Positions 8,435-18,146 are shown, counted from the first letter of the stretch. The stretch is DNA of 64,000 nucleotides from an uncultured Prevotellaceae bacterium (GCA_900316685.1 ONDS01000015.1:1-64000), one strand, 5' to 3'. Translations and numbers: made by a program. The notes: a model not told the origin generated them from the letters alone.

Positions 8435-10369
8435 TCAGAATCCACCTCCGTCGCCGAAGCCGCCCATCTGAGGGAATTGTGGGTCGGGCTCTTTCTTGAT
8501 TTCTATGAGCAGTTTCACCAACGCTCTCTTGCGCTGCGACCACGAGGGGTAGTCGTCGGCTCGTAGCGTGTGAATCTTGAAGCCGGGCATCTGCGGTCCC
8601 TGCTGCATGAAGTCCATGGTGCTGGTGGTGATGATGCAGGGCTTGGCCTTGCCGTCGGCCACCATCTTGTCGGCGATGGCGTCGGCACCACCCAGTTTGA
8701 ACCAGCTCTCCATCGTGTCGTTCTCGCCCGGCACCAGTTGGATGAACGCCGGAAAGGTAGGCATGGAGGGCATGACTGATACGTAGGTGGCCTCGCCCCG
8801 CTCCAGGTCGTAGCCCACACGCCCATGCTCGATGTTGCCTTGCGAGGCGAAGTTGAAGGGCGACTGTGGATTGTCGGCGATGCTGTATTTGAACCCGCGG
8901 TCGGGAGCGAGGTACATGTTGCTGGGGTCGGCCACACGCGTGCCGTCCACCACAAAGCAATACCTGAAGGTGTCGAAGAGGTAGCCCGACAACTTGGTGC
9001 TCCACACACCATCGCTGTCGCGCTCCATCACCACATTCTCGTGCAGCATCTCACATTCCAATGCCACCTGGCGGGCCTCCGGCGCTTTCATGCGGAAGAT
9101 GATGCCGTCTGCCACATATTCGGGCGAGATGACGGGCTTGGGGAACAGACGAGCCATCACGCCCGGTGTGAACTGAGGCTCTTGTCCTGTGGCGGCGGGA
9201 GCGGGTTGTGCGGCTTTCATGGCAGCCTCCGATGCTTTCTTGTTGAACAGCAGCGGCAGGGTCTGCGCGAGGAAATACTTGGCATTCATCCAGGTGTGAC
9301 CGAACTTACCCGTGGTGAACTCCTTCACGCTGCGTATGCCCTTTTGGTCGAGAAACTCCATGTAGTCGCGGGCGTTGCCGTAAAGGAAATCGTCGGTGCC
9401 CACACCCAACCAAAACAGGTGCAGTTTCTTGTTGGTGTCGTCGGCATTGTCGTACACACCCGGGATGTTGGTCGAGGTAAACGAGCTGTAGCTACAGAGA
9501 TAGGAGAACATGTCGAGGTGCGACAGTCCGTTGAACAACCCCTGGTTGCCGCCGCGAGAGAAGCCGCCGATGGCACGGTGGTCGCGGTTGTTGATGGTGG
9601 GATAGGTTTTCTCTATATAAGGTATCAGGTCGTTGATGAGGTCCTTGCTGAACACATCCTCTCCGAACTGCGTCTGCGGGCCGGCATCCACGGGCTTGGC
9701 GAGCAACTTCGTCGGGTTGCCGTAGGGCATGACCACGATCATCTCCTTCGCCTGCTTGTCGGCTATCAAGTTGTCGAGGATATAATTCACACGTCCCACC
9801 TTATAATATACCTCCTCGGTGTCGGTGGTGCCGCTGATGAGGTAGAACACGGGATATTTCTTGCTCTGTCCCATGCCGGGCATACCTCCGGGCATGTATC
9901 CTGGCGGCAGGTAGACCACGGCATGGTTGGTGGCGCCCAGACTCTTCGAGTAGTAGCTGATATATTCGATGCGGCCATGGGGCACGTTCCTGATGTCGTG
10001 GGGCAGCGAGCCGTCCTTCGACTTGATTTCCAGCAGGCTGTTCTTGAATCCCTCGTTGGGGAAATAGAGAGGGTTTTCCGGGTCCATCACGCTCACACCA
10101 TCGACGATGAAGCAGTAGGGGTACATGTCGGGTGCGGCGGGACCGAGAGTTGCCGTCCACAGTCCTGTGGCGGCATCGCGGCGCATCTCGTTGCGGCCGG
10201 CGAACTGCACATCCACCATCACGCTCTTGGCCGAGTCGTTCTGGTAATAGAAGGTCACCGTGCCGTCGTCGTTACACACGGTAGAGGTTTGCAGGGTGGG
10301 GGACTGCGCCCCCACCGTCGATGCCAAGGCCCAAAATAGGCACAAGGCGATGGTCTTGGTCTTTCTCAT
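8435..10369 (-). CDS. Tandem CE1-type esterase fusion with a degenerate C-terminal half
   Basis: The 644-residue secreted protein (signal peptide ending 'TVGAQ') has E-set domain 1 (about 25-120), a full esterase domain (about 125-375) with nucleophile Ser271 in 'GGFSRGG', an acidic residue in 'GVGTDDF' and histidine in 'KFGHTW', then an Ala/Pro linker, E-set domain 2 (about 410-500) and a shortened second esterase-like domain. The second domain has no G-x-S-x-G and ends in a Gly/Phe/Met tail, so it is probably non-catalytic. Expected to act on acylated plant polysaccharides with the GH3 enzymes on either side. Homology of the tail to active esterases is inferred from the repeated order of domains. 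Confidence 0.85.
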   Translation of the reverse strand: MRKTKTIALCLFWALASTVGAQSPTLQTSTVCNDDGTVTFYYQNDSAKSVMVDVQFAGRNEMRRDAATGLWTATLGPAAPDMYPYCFIVDGVSVMDPENPLYFPNEGFKNSLLEIKSKDGSLPHDIRNVPHGRIEYISYYSKSLGATNHAVVYLPPGYMPGGMPGMGQSKKYPVFYLISGTTDTEEVYYKVGRVNYILDNLIADKQAKEMIVVMPYGNPTKLLAKPVDAGPQTQFGEDVFSKDLINDLIPYIEKTYPTINNRDHRAIGGFSRGGNQGLFNGLSHLDMFSYLCSYSSFTSTNIPGVYDNADDTNKKLHLFWLGVGTDDFLYGNARDYMEFLDQKGIRSVKEFTTGKFGHTWMNAKYFLAQTLPLLFNKKASEAAMKAAQPAPAATGQEPQFTPGVMARLFPKPVISPEYVADGIIFRMKAPEARQVALECEMLHENVVMERDSDGVWSTKLSGYLFDTFRYCFVVDGTRVADPSNMYLAPDRGFKYSIADNPQSPFNFASQGNIEHGRVGYDLERGEATYVSVMPSMPTFPAFIQLVPGENDTMESWFKLGGADAIADKMVADGKAKPCIITTSTMDFMQQGPQMPGFKIHTLRADDYPSWSQRKRALVKLLIEIKKEPDPQFPQMGGFGDGGGF

Positions 10370-10422
10370 GTCTGTTGCTATTTTTTAGTTAGTTAGAATC
10401 GGTTAGTATTTCTCAAGATGGT

Positions 10423-10431
10423 GCAAAGATA
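10423..10431 (-). promoter_or_regulatory. -7 element of the tandem-esterase gene
   Basis: TATCTTTGC on the minus strand, about 55 nt upstream of the ATG at 10369. No good -33 box was found. Confidence 0.45.
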
Positions 10432-10514
10432 CTATTTTTTATTAAATGTACTATCTACACTGTTTCTTTTTTTTCATGAAATAGGGTTTCCCCTATATAT
10501 TTTTAGGGAAAAAG

Positions 10515-10547
10515 TTTGACATTTTTGAGGTGCTTGGCTTATCTTTG
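10515..10547 (+). promoter_or_regulatory. Promoter of the EF-hand/LRR-like secreted protein gene
   Basis: TTTG (10515-10518), 21 nt and TATCTTTG (10540-10547), followed by C. It decides the start of the next gene: an in-frame ATG at 10530 lies inside the promoter. Confidence 0.75.
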
Positions 10548-10583
10548 CAAACAGAATCTGTTTACATAAAAACCTATACAAAT

Positions 10584-11129
10584 ATGGCACGCCTTTTTCT
10601 ATGCATTATCATGTCTGCTTTTGTGGGGGTGGGAGAAACCCAGGCACAGGATGTTGACAATACCGTTCTTGAAGACCAGAAAGCCAATAACTATACCGTG
10701 GAGGTAAAGGAGTCGCCGTCAGGAATAGTTTTCAAGGATGAAGGCTTCAAGGATTTTTGTCTGCGCGACAAGCATTTGGATGCTGACAGGGATGGCATGA
10801 TTACTGAGGAGGAGGCAAAGGCTGCGACGAAGTTGAGTCTGATGAACTTCAGGAGTTTCATGCGTAACATCAAGACGTATGACGATTTACAGTATTTCCC
10901 CAATTTGGAATATTTCCACGCAGGATACACTTATGTGGAAACCGTTGATGTGAGTTGTTGTCCTAAACTGAAAGAACTGGACCTTAGCGACTGTCGTATG
11001 CTGAAGAAAATCATCCTCGCTAAAGGTTGCAACCCCGAAATAAGAGGAAAGGAAAATGTTCAGGTAGAGTATGCGAAGGAGGAATGTGCCGGGGAGTGTT
11101 GCAAAGCTGAAAAGAAATGCTGCAAGTAG
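10584..11129 (+). CDS. Small secreted protein with EF-hand-like loop, leucine-rich segment and Cys-rich tail
   Basis: Starting at the ATG at 10584, the 181-residue product has a signal peptide (ending 'ETQAQ'), an EF-hand-like calcium loop 'DADRDGMITEEE' (about residues 69-80), a short leucine-rich-repeat-like stretch ('LEYFHAGY', 'LKELDLSDC', 'LKKIILAKGC') and a tail with six cysteines spaced like a metal- or disulfide-rich peptide ('CAGECCKAEKKCCK'). This mix resembles Bacteroidetes LRR/EF-hand secreted proteins, but I do not recognise a named family. It is followed 80 bp later by another small secreted protein with its own promoter. Function unknown. Confidence 0.75.
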   Translation: MARLFLCIIMSAFVGVGETQAQDVDNTVLEDQKANNYTVEVKESPSGIVFKDEGFKDFCLRDKHLDADRDGMITEEEAKAATKLSLMNFRSFMRNIKTYDDLQYFPNLEYFHAGYTYVETVDVSCCPKLKELDLSDCRMLKKIILAKGCNPEIRGKENVQVEYAKEECAGECCKAEKKCCK

Positions 11130-11171
11130 AAATGAGCTGCGATAAAACTCAAACAATTCAAATAATTGTTG

Positions 11172-11180
11172 TATATTTGC
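11172..11180 (+). promoter_or_regulatory. -7 element of the small helical secreted protein gene
   Basis: TATATTTGC, 30 nt upstream of the ATG at 11210. No convincing -33 box. Confidence 0.5.
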
Positions 11181-11209
11181 GGCGATTTAATCAAAAATAA
11201 AGAATTGAC

Positions 11210-11668
11210 ATGAAAATATTATTGATGGGACTGCTGTTCCTGATGGGAACGAGTTTCTTTGCGCTGCCATCGATGGCGCAAACGGAAGTGACAACAGAGG
11301 CACCAGCGGCGAGTGACTTGACTGAATTGATTGCTAAAGCCAAGAGCGAGGGCGCATCATGGACTACCGACCAATGGAAAGATGCTTTCCGTCAGGCCAT
11401 GACTACCATGGCTCCGATGATTAAGGAGGTGGGTGCCCTGTCGAAAAAAGCGCAGACAATGAGCGAGTCGAGCGATATGGCTGCGCTGATGAAACTCCAA
11501 GAGGAGGCTCAGGCTATACAAGAGAAGTATTCTGGTCTTGCTGAGCAGATGGAGGAGTTTGAAAAACTGGTTGAGGCCAATGAGGTGGGCGCCAAAATCT
11601 CGCAGGATGAAGATTTTCTCCAGAGTGTGCTTCAAGCCTTGGGCTTGGAAGGATTGATGGGAAATTGA
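11210..11668 (+). CDS. Small secreted alpha-helical protein, unknown function
   Basis: The 152-residue protein has a clear signal peptide ('LPSMAQ' before the cleavage point) and a mature part predicted to be nearly all helix and rich in Ala, Glu, Lys and Met ('AKSEGASWTTDQWKDAFRQA', 'EKYSGLAEQMEEFEKLVE'). There are no cysteines in the mature part and no recognised domain. The 'WTTDQW' helix start is the most distinctive motif. It may be a periplasmic or secreted helical bundle. It is monocistronic, with its own -7 element and a strong terminator after it. Confidence 0.7.
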   Translation: MKILLMGLLFLMGTSFFALPSMAQTEVTTEAPAASDLTELIAKAKSEGASWTTDQWKDAFRQAMTTMAPMIKEVGALSKKAQTMSESSDMAALMKLQEEAQAIQEKYSGLAEQMEEFEKLVEANEVGAKISQDEDFLQSVLQALGLEGLMGN

Positions 11669-11694
11669 ACACCGTTTAATTCTTGATAAATCAA

Positions 11695-11728
11695 AAAAAT
11701 GCTGAGGCCATGTGGTCTCAGCATTTTT
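11695..11728. terminator. Intrinsic terminator between convergent genes
   Basis: A 16-bp stem with one G-T pair (11695-11710 with 11713-11728) carrying A5 on one side and T5 on the other. It serves the small helical protein gene and perhaps the convergent thioredoxin-domain gene. Confidence 0.85.
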
Positions 11729-11833
11729 CGCTTAATTCAGCTGCTTTTCAGATTTTTCAGTTCTATGTCGTAGTGGTTGTTATCATGAATTCGTATGTCG
11801 TTGCGCTGAACGATTTCCAAAGGAAGCCATCTT

Positions 11834-13861
11834 TTATTTACTCAATTGGTCAATGGTTTCTTTAAGATGCTTTGCATCGTTAGCACGGAGCCAGTCGATG
11901 TTGTGGATATTACCCTGCCTGTCAATCAGTTTATAGGTTGGGTAAGCATTAACTTGAAGGTAATACTCAATGGCGTTCTGCTGGTCTTCTGATAGATTAT
12001 AGTGTACGCAGTTCTCTCCCGTCAGGTTATACTCCTTGATAACATTCTTCCACGAGTCTTCCGGACTATGGTTGGCCAGATAAAGATAGACGATGTCATA
12101 ATCTTTTAGGGCCTCTTTCAGTTTGTGCGACTCCTTCAGTGTAGCCTTGCAGGGGCCGCACCATGTGCCCCAGATGTCCAGATAAACAATACGTCCCTTG
12201 TACGGCTCTATAATTTTGCGTAAGATGGCCTCACCATCACTCATGTTCTCTACATCTGTCGAAGGACGCAGACTGGCGGCACCAGCAAGATCCTGATTCT
12301 GTAGGGCTGTATATTTGTCGTTGAGTGACTTCACTGTTCTTAGAGCTACTGGCAGTTGGATTTCCTTTTCTACAGATTCCATCATAGGTGGGGGAAGCGG
12401 ACTGCGAGCTGCGTCGATAAATCTCCAAAGGTAGCAGGCCAGATAAATATCGCGCAGGTTCTGGTCGCAGCCTACGGAATCAATCATTGTCAGGTTGGAA
12501 CGGATGCTCAGAGCTGCCTGCTCTCTTATTAGGGGTTCGCCCAGACGTTCAAACAATTGGTATGTCCTGACGACAGTATCATTGCTTTCAAAAGCCTCTA
12601 TCAACTGATAACTCTCCTCATGACTCTTGGCATAGTTCAGTAAACGGTCCATCTCTTTCGACAATGGGCTGTAATCGTCAAGTAGTTTTGAATCCTCTGG
12701 TGTCAGTTTGATAATGCCCTGCAGTTCCAGACGTCTCACAGCCCTGACAGTCTGATCTGCTAAGTCTAATTGTCGTTTTTCATCCAACTGGTCTATGTAG
12801 TCGCGCATAAATGTAGAGAAGTCACGATAAAGGGTATATGGCTTCTCTTTCTGCTGCCAAAGTTGACCTACATAGTCCATGTATTCCTGTGGAAGTTCCC
12901 GACCAGGCATGTGAAACCTTGCCTGCATCATCGATTCGCCTTGTCCAGTAAGATAATAGCCCGTCAGGTAGTCGACATAGCGTTGTGAGAGATTGGGGTG
13001 TTGGCGGGTGCGTTCCTGTAGTTCTGCCATACGAGACAAACGGAGACTATCAGTATATTTCTTAAACTGCATGGCATCCATCATCCCTGACTCCATGTCT
13101 TCAATGTGGTCGTTGGCAAATTGATGGGGATAGGCTAAGAGTTCGTTCTGTACCCTGACATCATCGCCCATGAACAATCTCTGCCTCGTTTTGAAGTCAC
13201 AGAGCAGGAAGTAGGTCTTTCCGGGTTCCATCACACTGCTAAGCCTGCTACGCCTCCAGTCGATAAATACCTGCGAAGAGTTGATCAGTGGTATCTTGAG
13301 GGAGAAGCGACCAAGCGAATCCATCTTTGTATAGACACCTTCTTGTTGTCTGGCGAAGATAAACTCGAACTCAACACCGAATTCCCTGCCTAATTTCCAT
13401 CCTTGGTCGGGCATATCTTTCATCCAACCAATCAAGGTGGCGCTATCGCCTATCTGGTAGTTGTTGTCAACGAAGCCCTTGCGCTGATCCTTTGTGGGAT
13501 AGTCGGGCAAAGTTTCAGTAGTAATGCGACTGCAAGTAACAGGTTGCTCACTACCGATGCCTATTGAACGCAAGCCATTTTTGAGTTTGCCAACCTTGAT
13601 GACTGTACCATTGTCAAGTGTCAAAGTATATGTATCCTTGATCATTGTCTGTGAAACAATGTCCCACACCTTATTATTGAAGATAACGTGGTTTGGTGCA
13701 AAGCCTATGAACCACTCGCCTGACGATTCATTACGCCAGTAGGTATCAGCGATGGCCTCTGTATTTGTCTTTACTTCTTGCGCCTGTACCGTGACGGCAA
13801 GGATGACGAATATGGAGATGGCAAATTCTCTTAAACAGATAGAAACGGTGTGTTTGGTCAT
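11834..13861 (-). CDS. Large periplasmic TlpA/thioredoxin-fold protein
   Basis: The 675-residue protein has an N-terminal signal peptide (cleavage near 'VQAQ'), a long helical central part without a recognised catalytic motif, and a C-terminal thioredoxin/TlpA domain (about 540-675). That domain has the redox motif W-C-G-P-C with Cys568 and Cys571 and a cis-proline region at 'AYPTYKL'. Bacteroidetes use such proteins as periplasmic disulfide reductases, often near transport or stress genes; the role of the N-terminal 500 residues is unknown. It is 31 bp downstream of the small membrane-protein gene on the same strand, so the two may be co-transcribed. Confidence 0.87.
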   Translation of the reverse strand: MTKHTVSICLREFAISIFVILAVTVQAQEVKTNTEAIADTYWRNESSGEWFIGFAPNHVIFNNKVWDIVSQTMIKDTYTLTLDNGTVIKVGKLKNGLRSIGIGSEQPVTCSRITTETLPDYPTKDQRKGFVDNNYQIGDSATLIGWMKDMPDQGWKLGREFGVEFEFIFARQQEGVYTKMDSLGRFSLKIPLINSSQVFIDWRRSRLSSVMEPGKTYFLLCDFKTRQRLFMGDDVRVQNELLAYPHQFANDHIEDMESGMMDAMQFKKYTDSLRLSRMAELQERTRQHPNLSQRYVDYLTGYYLTGQGESMMQARFHMPGRELPQEYMDYVGQLWQQKEKPYTLYRDFSTFMRDYIDQLDEKRQLDLADQTVRAVRRLELQGIIKLTPEDSKLLDDYSPLSKEMDRLLNYAKSHEESYQLIEAFESNDTVVRTYQLFERLGEPLIREQAALSIRSNLTMIDSVGCDQNLRDIYLACYLWRFIDAARSPLPPPMMESVEKEIQLPVALRTVKSLNDKYTALQNQDLAGAASLRPSTDVENMSDGEAILRKIIEPYKGRIVYLDIWGTWCGPCKATLKESHKLKEALKDYDIVYLYLANHSPEDSWKNVIKEYNLTGENCVHYNLSEDQQNAIEYYLQVNAYPTYKLIDRQGNIHNIDWLRANDAKHLKETIDQLSK

Positions 13862-13892
13862 GTTTTTTTCAATGATTTATGCTCCCTTATTG

Positions 13893-14390
13893 TCATAAGG
13901 GATGATTGAGCCGTTTGTTGAGCACTTCGAGCAATTTCTCTCTGTTCATCGATAGATACTCGGCAGGTATATCGTAGGGAGCGCCGGGATGCTCCTTGCA
14001 AAGCATCCGTTCTTTTCTGCCTTCTTCAATATCTTCCTCGGACTTCCAGTCCGGGGAATGCTTTTTGTAACGTATCCCTATCAACTTATACCCTCTGTGG
14101 CTGATGGGGATGAACTGCTCGACATCGGCAAAGCGCACTTCCCACGGCTCTTTGCTGTTTACCTTGACACCCTCATGAGTGATAAACATACAGGGACGGT
14201 GCTTATAGAGAACATAAACGGCCCTGCATGTCGGGATGAGGCAGGGTAGGGCTATGAAAAGCCATGTTAGAGGCGCTATGTGTGAAGGTGCCCAAAGAGC
14301 TAAAACAAAGAACAAAGCCGTCAGCACGATGATCGCAATCAACGCCACGACCAACCTTTTCTTCGCAGGATAAATAGTGATATCTTCCAT
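13893..14390 (-). CDS. Small membrane protein, STM3941-like (two membrane segments and PH-like domain)
   Basis: The 165-residue protein has two hydrophobic segments (about 12-31 and 39-60), then a soluble domain with 'CMFITHEGVKV', 'VRFADVEQFIPI' and 'IPAEYLSMNREKLLEVLNKRL'. This order (two membrane passes, then a short beta-rich domain ending in a helix) fits the STM3941 family of PH-like bacterial proteins, but the match is by overall pattern only. Function unknown. It is followed by the thioredoxin-domain gene 31 bp downstream and preceded by the GH3 gene, 74 bp apart, on the same strand. Confidence 0.6.
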   Translation of the reverse strand: MEDITIYPAKKRLVVALIAIIVLTALFFVLALWAPSHIAPLTWLFIALPCLIPTCRAVYVLYKHRPCMFITHEGVKVNSKEPWEVRFADVEQFIPISHRGYKLIGIRYKKHSPDWKSEEDIEEGRKERMLCKEHPGAPYDIPAEYLSMNREKLLEVLNKRLNHPL

Positions 14391-14464
14391 AGTTTTTTAT
14401 CCCTTAAATTACTAATTGTTCACTTTTCCCTTTTTACTTTTTTCCCTTTTTACTCTTTTACCTT

Positions 14465-16942
14465 TCAAATATTTGGTGTCTCCCATTTCTTCGTGTCGGT
14501 GCATTCCACCAAGACGGTCTTGCCACCCGTGGAGAGCACGAATTCTCCCTCTTCCAACACCCACTTGCCGTCGGCACCCACAAAGGCCAACTCGCTGGCG
14601 GGCAGCTCAAAGCTCACGGTCTTGCGCTCGCCGGGTTGGAGCTCCACCTTCTGGAAGTCGCGCAGGCGGCGGCTGTCGGGAGTGAGCGAGGCGATGAGGT
14701 CGCTGCTGTAGAGCAGTACGGCTTCCTTGCCCACACGGTTGCCAGTGTTCGTTACATCGACGCTCACCTTGAGCACGTCGTTCGATGAGAACTGCGTCTT
14801 GTCCACACGCAGGTTGTCGTAGCTGAAGGTGGTATAGCTCAGGCCGTAGCCGAAGGGCCATTGTAGGGTCACCTTGGCATCGTAGTCGTAGGCTCCCGCC
14901 ATCGTCGACACCTGCTCGCTCACCTTATAGTCGTAGGTGATGAGGCTGTTGATTTCCTTGGGATAGGTGTATGGCATCTTCGCCGAGAAGTTGGCATCGC
15001 CGGCGAGCAGGTTGGCTAAGGCGTCGCCGCCGTAGTTGCCCGGCAACAGGATGTCGACCACGGCTTGTGCCAGCGGTTCGATGTCGGCGATGAGGCGAGG
15101 CCGTCCCTCATTGAGCACCATGATGATGGGCTTGCCCGTCTTGGCCAACGCTTTCACCAGAGCGCGTTGGTTCTCCGACATCCACAGGTCGGTCAGGTTG
15201 CCGGGTGTCTCGGTGTAGGAGTTCTCGCCGATGCAGGCGATGATGACGTCGGCTTGTTGCGCGGCTGCGACAGCTCGGTCTATCTGCGGCTCGTTCTCCG
15301 CCCAATAGGCACCCAACTCGTTGTAGGTCACCCCTTGCTCGAGGATGATATTCTCCTTGCCGTACTTGTTGCAGAGTGCCTCGTAGATGGTGTTGTATTT
15401 CTCAGACAGGTCCTCGGCTTTCGAACCTTGCCAGGTGTAGCTCCAGCCGCCGTTCAGACAGCGCATCTGGTTGGCGTTGGGACCGGTGAGCAGTATCTTC
15501 TTTCCCTTGGCCAAAGGCAATATGCCGCCCTCGTTCTTGAGCAGCACCTCCGATTCCTCGGCGGCACGCAACGCCTTGTCGGCGAACTCTTGCGAACCGT
15601 ATTTCTCATAGCCTTTGCCGCCGGTGTTGGGTTGGTCGAATAGTCCAAGGCGGTATTTCACGCGCAGGATGCGGCGCACGGCATCGTCGATACGTTCCAT
15701 CTTCACCTTACCCTCGTTGACCAGTTCCTTCAGCAGGATGCAGAACTCCACGCTGTAGGGATCCATGCTCATGTCGATGCCGGCGTTGATGGCGATGCGG
15801 ATGGCGTCTTTCTTATCCTTGGCCACTTTCTCACGTGTGTAGAGATTGTTGATGTCGGCCCAGTCGGTCACCAGCATGCCGTCCCACTGCAGGTCTTCCT
15901 TCAGCCATTGTGTCAGGTATTCATAGCTGGCGTGGAGCGGGGCGCCGTTCACACTGGCAGAGTTGACCATCATCGTCAGGGCTCCGGCCATGGCTGCCGC
16001 ACGGAAAGGTTCGAAATATTTCTCGCGCAGCACTTGCGGCGACAGGTAGGCGGGGGTGCGGTCCTTGCCTGAGAACGGTGCGCCGTAGGCGAAGTAATGC
16101 TTCACGCTGGTGGCCACATGATAGGGACCCAGGTGGTTGGGATCGTCGCCTTGGTAACCACGTATCATCGCCTCCACCATGCGGGCGTTGACGATGGCGT
16201 CTTCGCCGAAACTCTCCCAGATACGAGGCCAGCGGGGATCGCGCCCCAGGTCGATGGTGGGATTGTACACCCACGGGCAGTTGGCGGCGCGGCTCTCATA
16301 GGCCGTTATCTCCGCTCCCGTACGTGCCAACTCGGTGTTGAACGAGGCTGCCATGTTGATGGGTTGCGGGAAGAGGGTGCCCCCTTGCACATAGGTCACG
16401 CCATGGTTGTTGTCCAGTCCGTAGATGTCGGGAATGCCGATATGTCGCATCGACAATTTCTGGATGAGTCCTATCCATTGGCGCCATTGCTCTACGGTGG
16501 CGGCGCGTGTGCCAGGGGCGTTGAGCACCGAACCTATTTTGTATTTGGAGATAATGGTGTCGAGCATCTGCTCGTTGAGCATCCACTCCATCTTGGTGTC
16601 GGCGGTATAGATGTCGATGCCGTATTGCCCGATGCGGTCGATAATCTCTTGGTCGCTCATGTTGGTGAGCACGGATATCTGCTCGTTGGTCTGTCCGTAC
16701 TGCTGCATAGCCTGACGTAACTTCGTGCGGTCCACCTTGGGGTTCTTGGCGGTCATCTTGCCCATCACGTCGAGGTTCAGTTCCAGCATCTGGCCAACCT
16801 TCTCGTCGAGGGTCATTTTCGACAGTGTCTGTTCTATCTTTGCCTCTAAGGCCGCATCCCGCGGAATGGCGGGACGTCGTGTCTGAGCTGCCACCAGTCC
16901 GGCGCACAGCATCAGCGACATCATCAATGTTGTTCTTTTCAT
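14465..16942 (-). CDS. bglX: GH3 family beta-glucosidase (BglX-like), secreted
   Basis: The 825-residue protein has a signal peptide ('GLVAAQ'), a GH3 N-terminal barrel with 'GLDNNHG', 'KHYFAYGAP' and nucleophile near Asp357 in 'MLVTDWADI', a GH3 C-terminal sandwich with '[13 protein letters not shown]' supplying the acid/base Glu region, and a fibronectin III-like C-terminus ('[14 protein letters not shown]'). Length and motifs match periplasmic BglX-type beta-glucosidases or beta-xylosidases, which release single sugars from oligosaccharides. It differs clearly from the lipoprotein GH3 at 5958-8324, so the two are not a recent duplication. The gene symbol is by similarity; the actual sugar is not known. 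Confidence 0.9.
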   Translation of the reverse strand: MKRTTLMMSLMLCAGLVAAQTRRPAIPRDAALEAKIEQTLSKMTLDEKVGQMLELNLDVMGKMTAKNPKVDRTKLRQAMQQYGQTNEQISVLTNMSDQEIIDRIGQYGIDIYTADTKMEWMLNEQMLDTIISKYKIGSVLNAPGTRAATVEQWRQWIGLIQKLSMRHIGIPDIYGLDNNHGVTYVQGGTLFPQPINMAASFNTELARTGAEITAYESRAANCPWVYNPTIDLGRDPRWPRIWESFGEDAIVNARMVEAMIRGYQGDDPNHLGPYHVATSVKHYFAYGAPFSGKDRTPAYLSPQVLREKYFEPFRAAAMAGALTMMVNSASVNGAPLHASYEYLTQWLKEDLQWDGMLVTDWADINNLYTREKVAKDKKDAIRIAINAGIDMSMDPYSVEFCILLKELVNEGKVKMERIDDAVRRILRVKYRLGLFDQPNTGGKGYEKYGSQEFADKALRAAEESEVLLKNEGGILPLAKGKKILLTGPNANQMRCLNGGWSYTWQGSKAEDLSEKYNTIYEALCNKYGKENIILEQGVTYNELGAYWAENEPQIDRAVAAAQQADVIIACIGENSYTETPGNLTDLWMSENQRALVKALAKTGKPIIMVLNEGRPRLIADIEPLAQAVVDILLPGNYGGDALANLLAGDANFSAKMPYTYPKEINSLITYDYKVSEQVSTMAGAYDYDAKVTLQWPFGYGLSYTTFSYDNLRVDKTQFSSNDVLKVSVDVTNTGNRVGKEAVLLYSSDLIASLTPDSRRLRDFQKVELQPGERKTVSFELPASELAFVGADGKWVLEEGEFVLSTGGKTVLVECTDTKKWETPNI

Positions 16943-16973
16943 ATTGTTTTGTTACTTTACTTTTTTTCTTTAT

Positions 16974-16998
16974 GGGCAGACATAAAGTCAGTCCCTAC
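16974..16998. repeat. Hairpin repeat element GGGCAGACATAAAGTCAG, copy 1
   Basis: GGGCAGAC, a 5-nt loop ATAAA and GTCAGYCC form a short hairpin with one mismatch. The same sequence recurs at 22963-22984 and 45939-45963, each time shortly upstream of a leftward gene. Here it lies 32 bp before the GH3 start. Confidence 0.75.
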
Positions 16999-17010
16999 AC
17001 GTGGGGTAAG

Positions 17011-17048
17011 CTCTCACCTCTCACCTCTCACCTCTCACCCCTCACCTC
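17011..17048. repeat. Low-complexity CTCACCTCT repeat
   Basis: About four tandem copies of CTCTCACCT between the DUF362 and GH3 genes. The complementary repeat (GGTGAGAGGTGAG) lies at 34181-34210, and a short copy is at about 52224-52240. Confidence 0.7.
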
Positions 17049-17052
17049 TTTA

Positions 17053-18066
17053 CTATTCATCAATATTCACGAGTTGGTATTTTCTCGAACCCAACCCGAT
17101 TTTCTCGGCATGTTCGATGGTGTGGATGCCATGCTGTCGGTTGATGCGCTCGATGAGCGGTTTGTTGTCGTTGTCAGCCGATGGCTCCATATTGAAGATA
17201 ATGTCGACGCAGGCCTGGTCGAGCGCTACGGGGTCGAGGCTTGCCAGGATGCCGTAGTCTTGCAGTTTCACTGGCTCGGGTGTGGCCACACAGTCGCAAT
17301 CCACGGTCATGTTGTTCATGACGGAGATGTAGAGTATCTTCTTGCCTCCATCGAAATAGTCGTGTACGGCTTGGGCGGCGGCGGCCATCGACTCAAGGAA
17401 CCCATCCTGGTTCTCCACATGGTCCCAAAGTCCTTCCACCACCTCTTGGTAACCGGCGGTATGGATATTGGCCTTGCCGTTGGCGGAAGCCACTCCGATG
17501 CTCGCGTTCTTGAGCACACCGCCCATACCGCCCATGGGATGACCCTTGAAGTGGGCGAGGTTGATCATGAAGTCGTAGTTGGCTAAGTGCGAGCCCACGA
17601 TGTCGTATTTGATGTGGGTGGAGTCGCGCACGGGAATCTTCATCTCACCCTCCTCATCCATCAGGTCGACATGGAAGGTGGGCAGAAACCCGTGGTCCTT
17701 GATGGTCTGCCAGTGGTCGGCGAAGGTCATGCGTTTGCCCTCGTAGGCCGTGTTGCACTCCACGATGGTACCGTTCACCTTCTCTACGAGCATCTTGATG
17801 AGGTCGGGCTTGAGGTAGTTGGGGTTGCCTGCCTCGCCGGTGGATATCTTCACAGCCACGCGCCCTTCAGCCTTGCGTTCCAGGGCTTCGTATATCTTCA
17901 CAAGCGCCTCGGGGGTGATGTTGCGGGTTACGAATACTTTAGAGGCTTGCGCGCTGTCGCCGCCATGCTCTGTCTTGCCTGTCGTGGCACCGCTTTTGTT
18001 GCCACATGCCATCATGGCGATGCATCCTGCGGTCACCATCGAAAAGAATAGGAATCTGATTTTCAT
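17053..18066 (-). CDS. DUF362 domain lipoprotein
   Basis: The 337-residue protein has a lipoprotein signal (lipobox ending in 'AMMAC'), then a DUF362 domain over most of its length: 'VAVKISTGEAGNPNYLKPDL', 'INLAHFKGHPMGGMGGVLKN' and 'LDPVALDQACVDII' are diagnostic. Many DUF362 proteins carry a C-terminal ferredoxin domain; this one does not, although it has 'DCDCV' in the middle. The family function is unsettled, with redox or cofactor-related roles suggested. Its -7 element TATATTTGC is at 18113-18121. A repeat-filled 110-bp gap separates it from the downstream GH3 gene. Confidence 0.88.
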   Translation of the reverse strand: MKIRFLFFSMVTAGCIAMMACGNKSGATTGKTEHGGDSAQASKVFVTRNITPEALVKIYEALERKAEGRVAVKISTGEAGNPNYLKPDLIKMLVEKVNGTIVECNTAYEGKRMTFADHWQTIKDHGFLPTFHVDLMDEEGEMKIPVRDSTHIKYDIVGSHLANYDFMINLAHFKGHPMGGMGGVLKNASIGVASANGKANIHTAGYQEVVEGLWDHVENQDGFLESMAAAAQAVHDYFDGGKKILYISVMNNMTVDCDCVATPEPVKLQDYGILASLDPVALDQACVDIIFNMEPSADNDNKPLIERINRQHGIHTIEHAEKIGLGSRKYQLVNIDE

Positions 18067-18112
18067 GATTATTTAAGTTTGTTATTATGGTCTGTTTGAT
18101 AGATAATTGTTT

Positions 18113-18146
18113 GCAAATATACTCTTTTTCGTGGAATTACGGGAAA
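18113..18146 (-). promoter_or_regulatory. Promoter of the DUF362 lipoprotein gene
   Basis: On the minus strand TTTC (18143-18146), 21 nt and TATATTTGC (18113-18121). About 46 nt before the ATG. Confidence 0.5.

Noticed and set aside
8313-9005. A frameshifted continuation of the tandem esterase in another minus frame
   Set aside because: The frame is Arg/His-rich with no esterase motif; the main frame continues to a natural stop, so the missing nucleophile is degeneration rather than a simple frameshift.
8825-10339. 504-codon open frame antisense to the tandem esterase
   Set aside because: No recognisable domain; produced by the biased third codon positions of the real gene.
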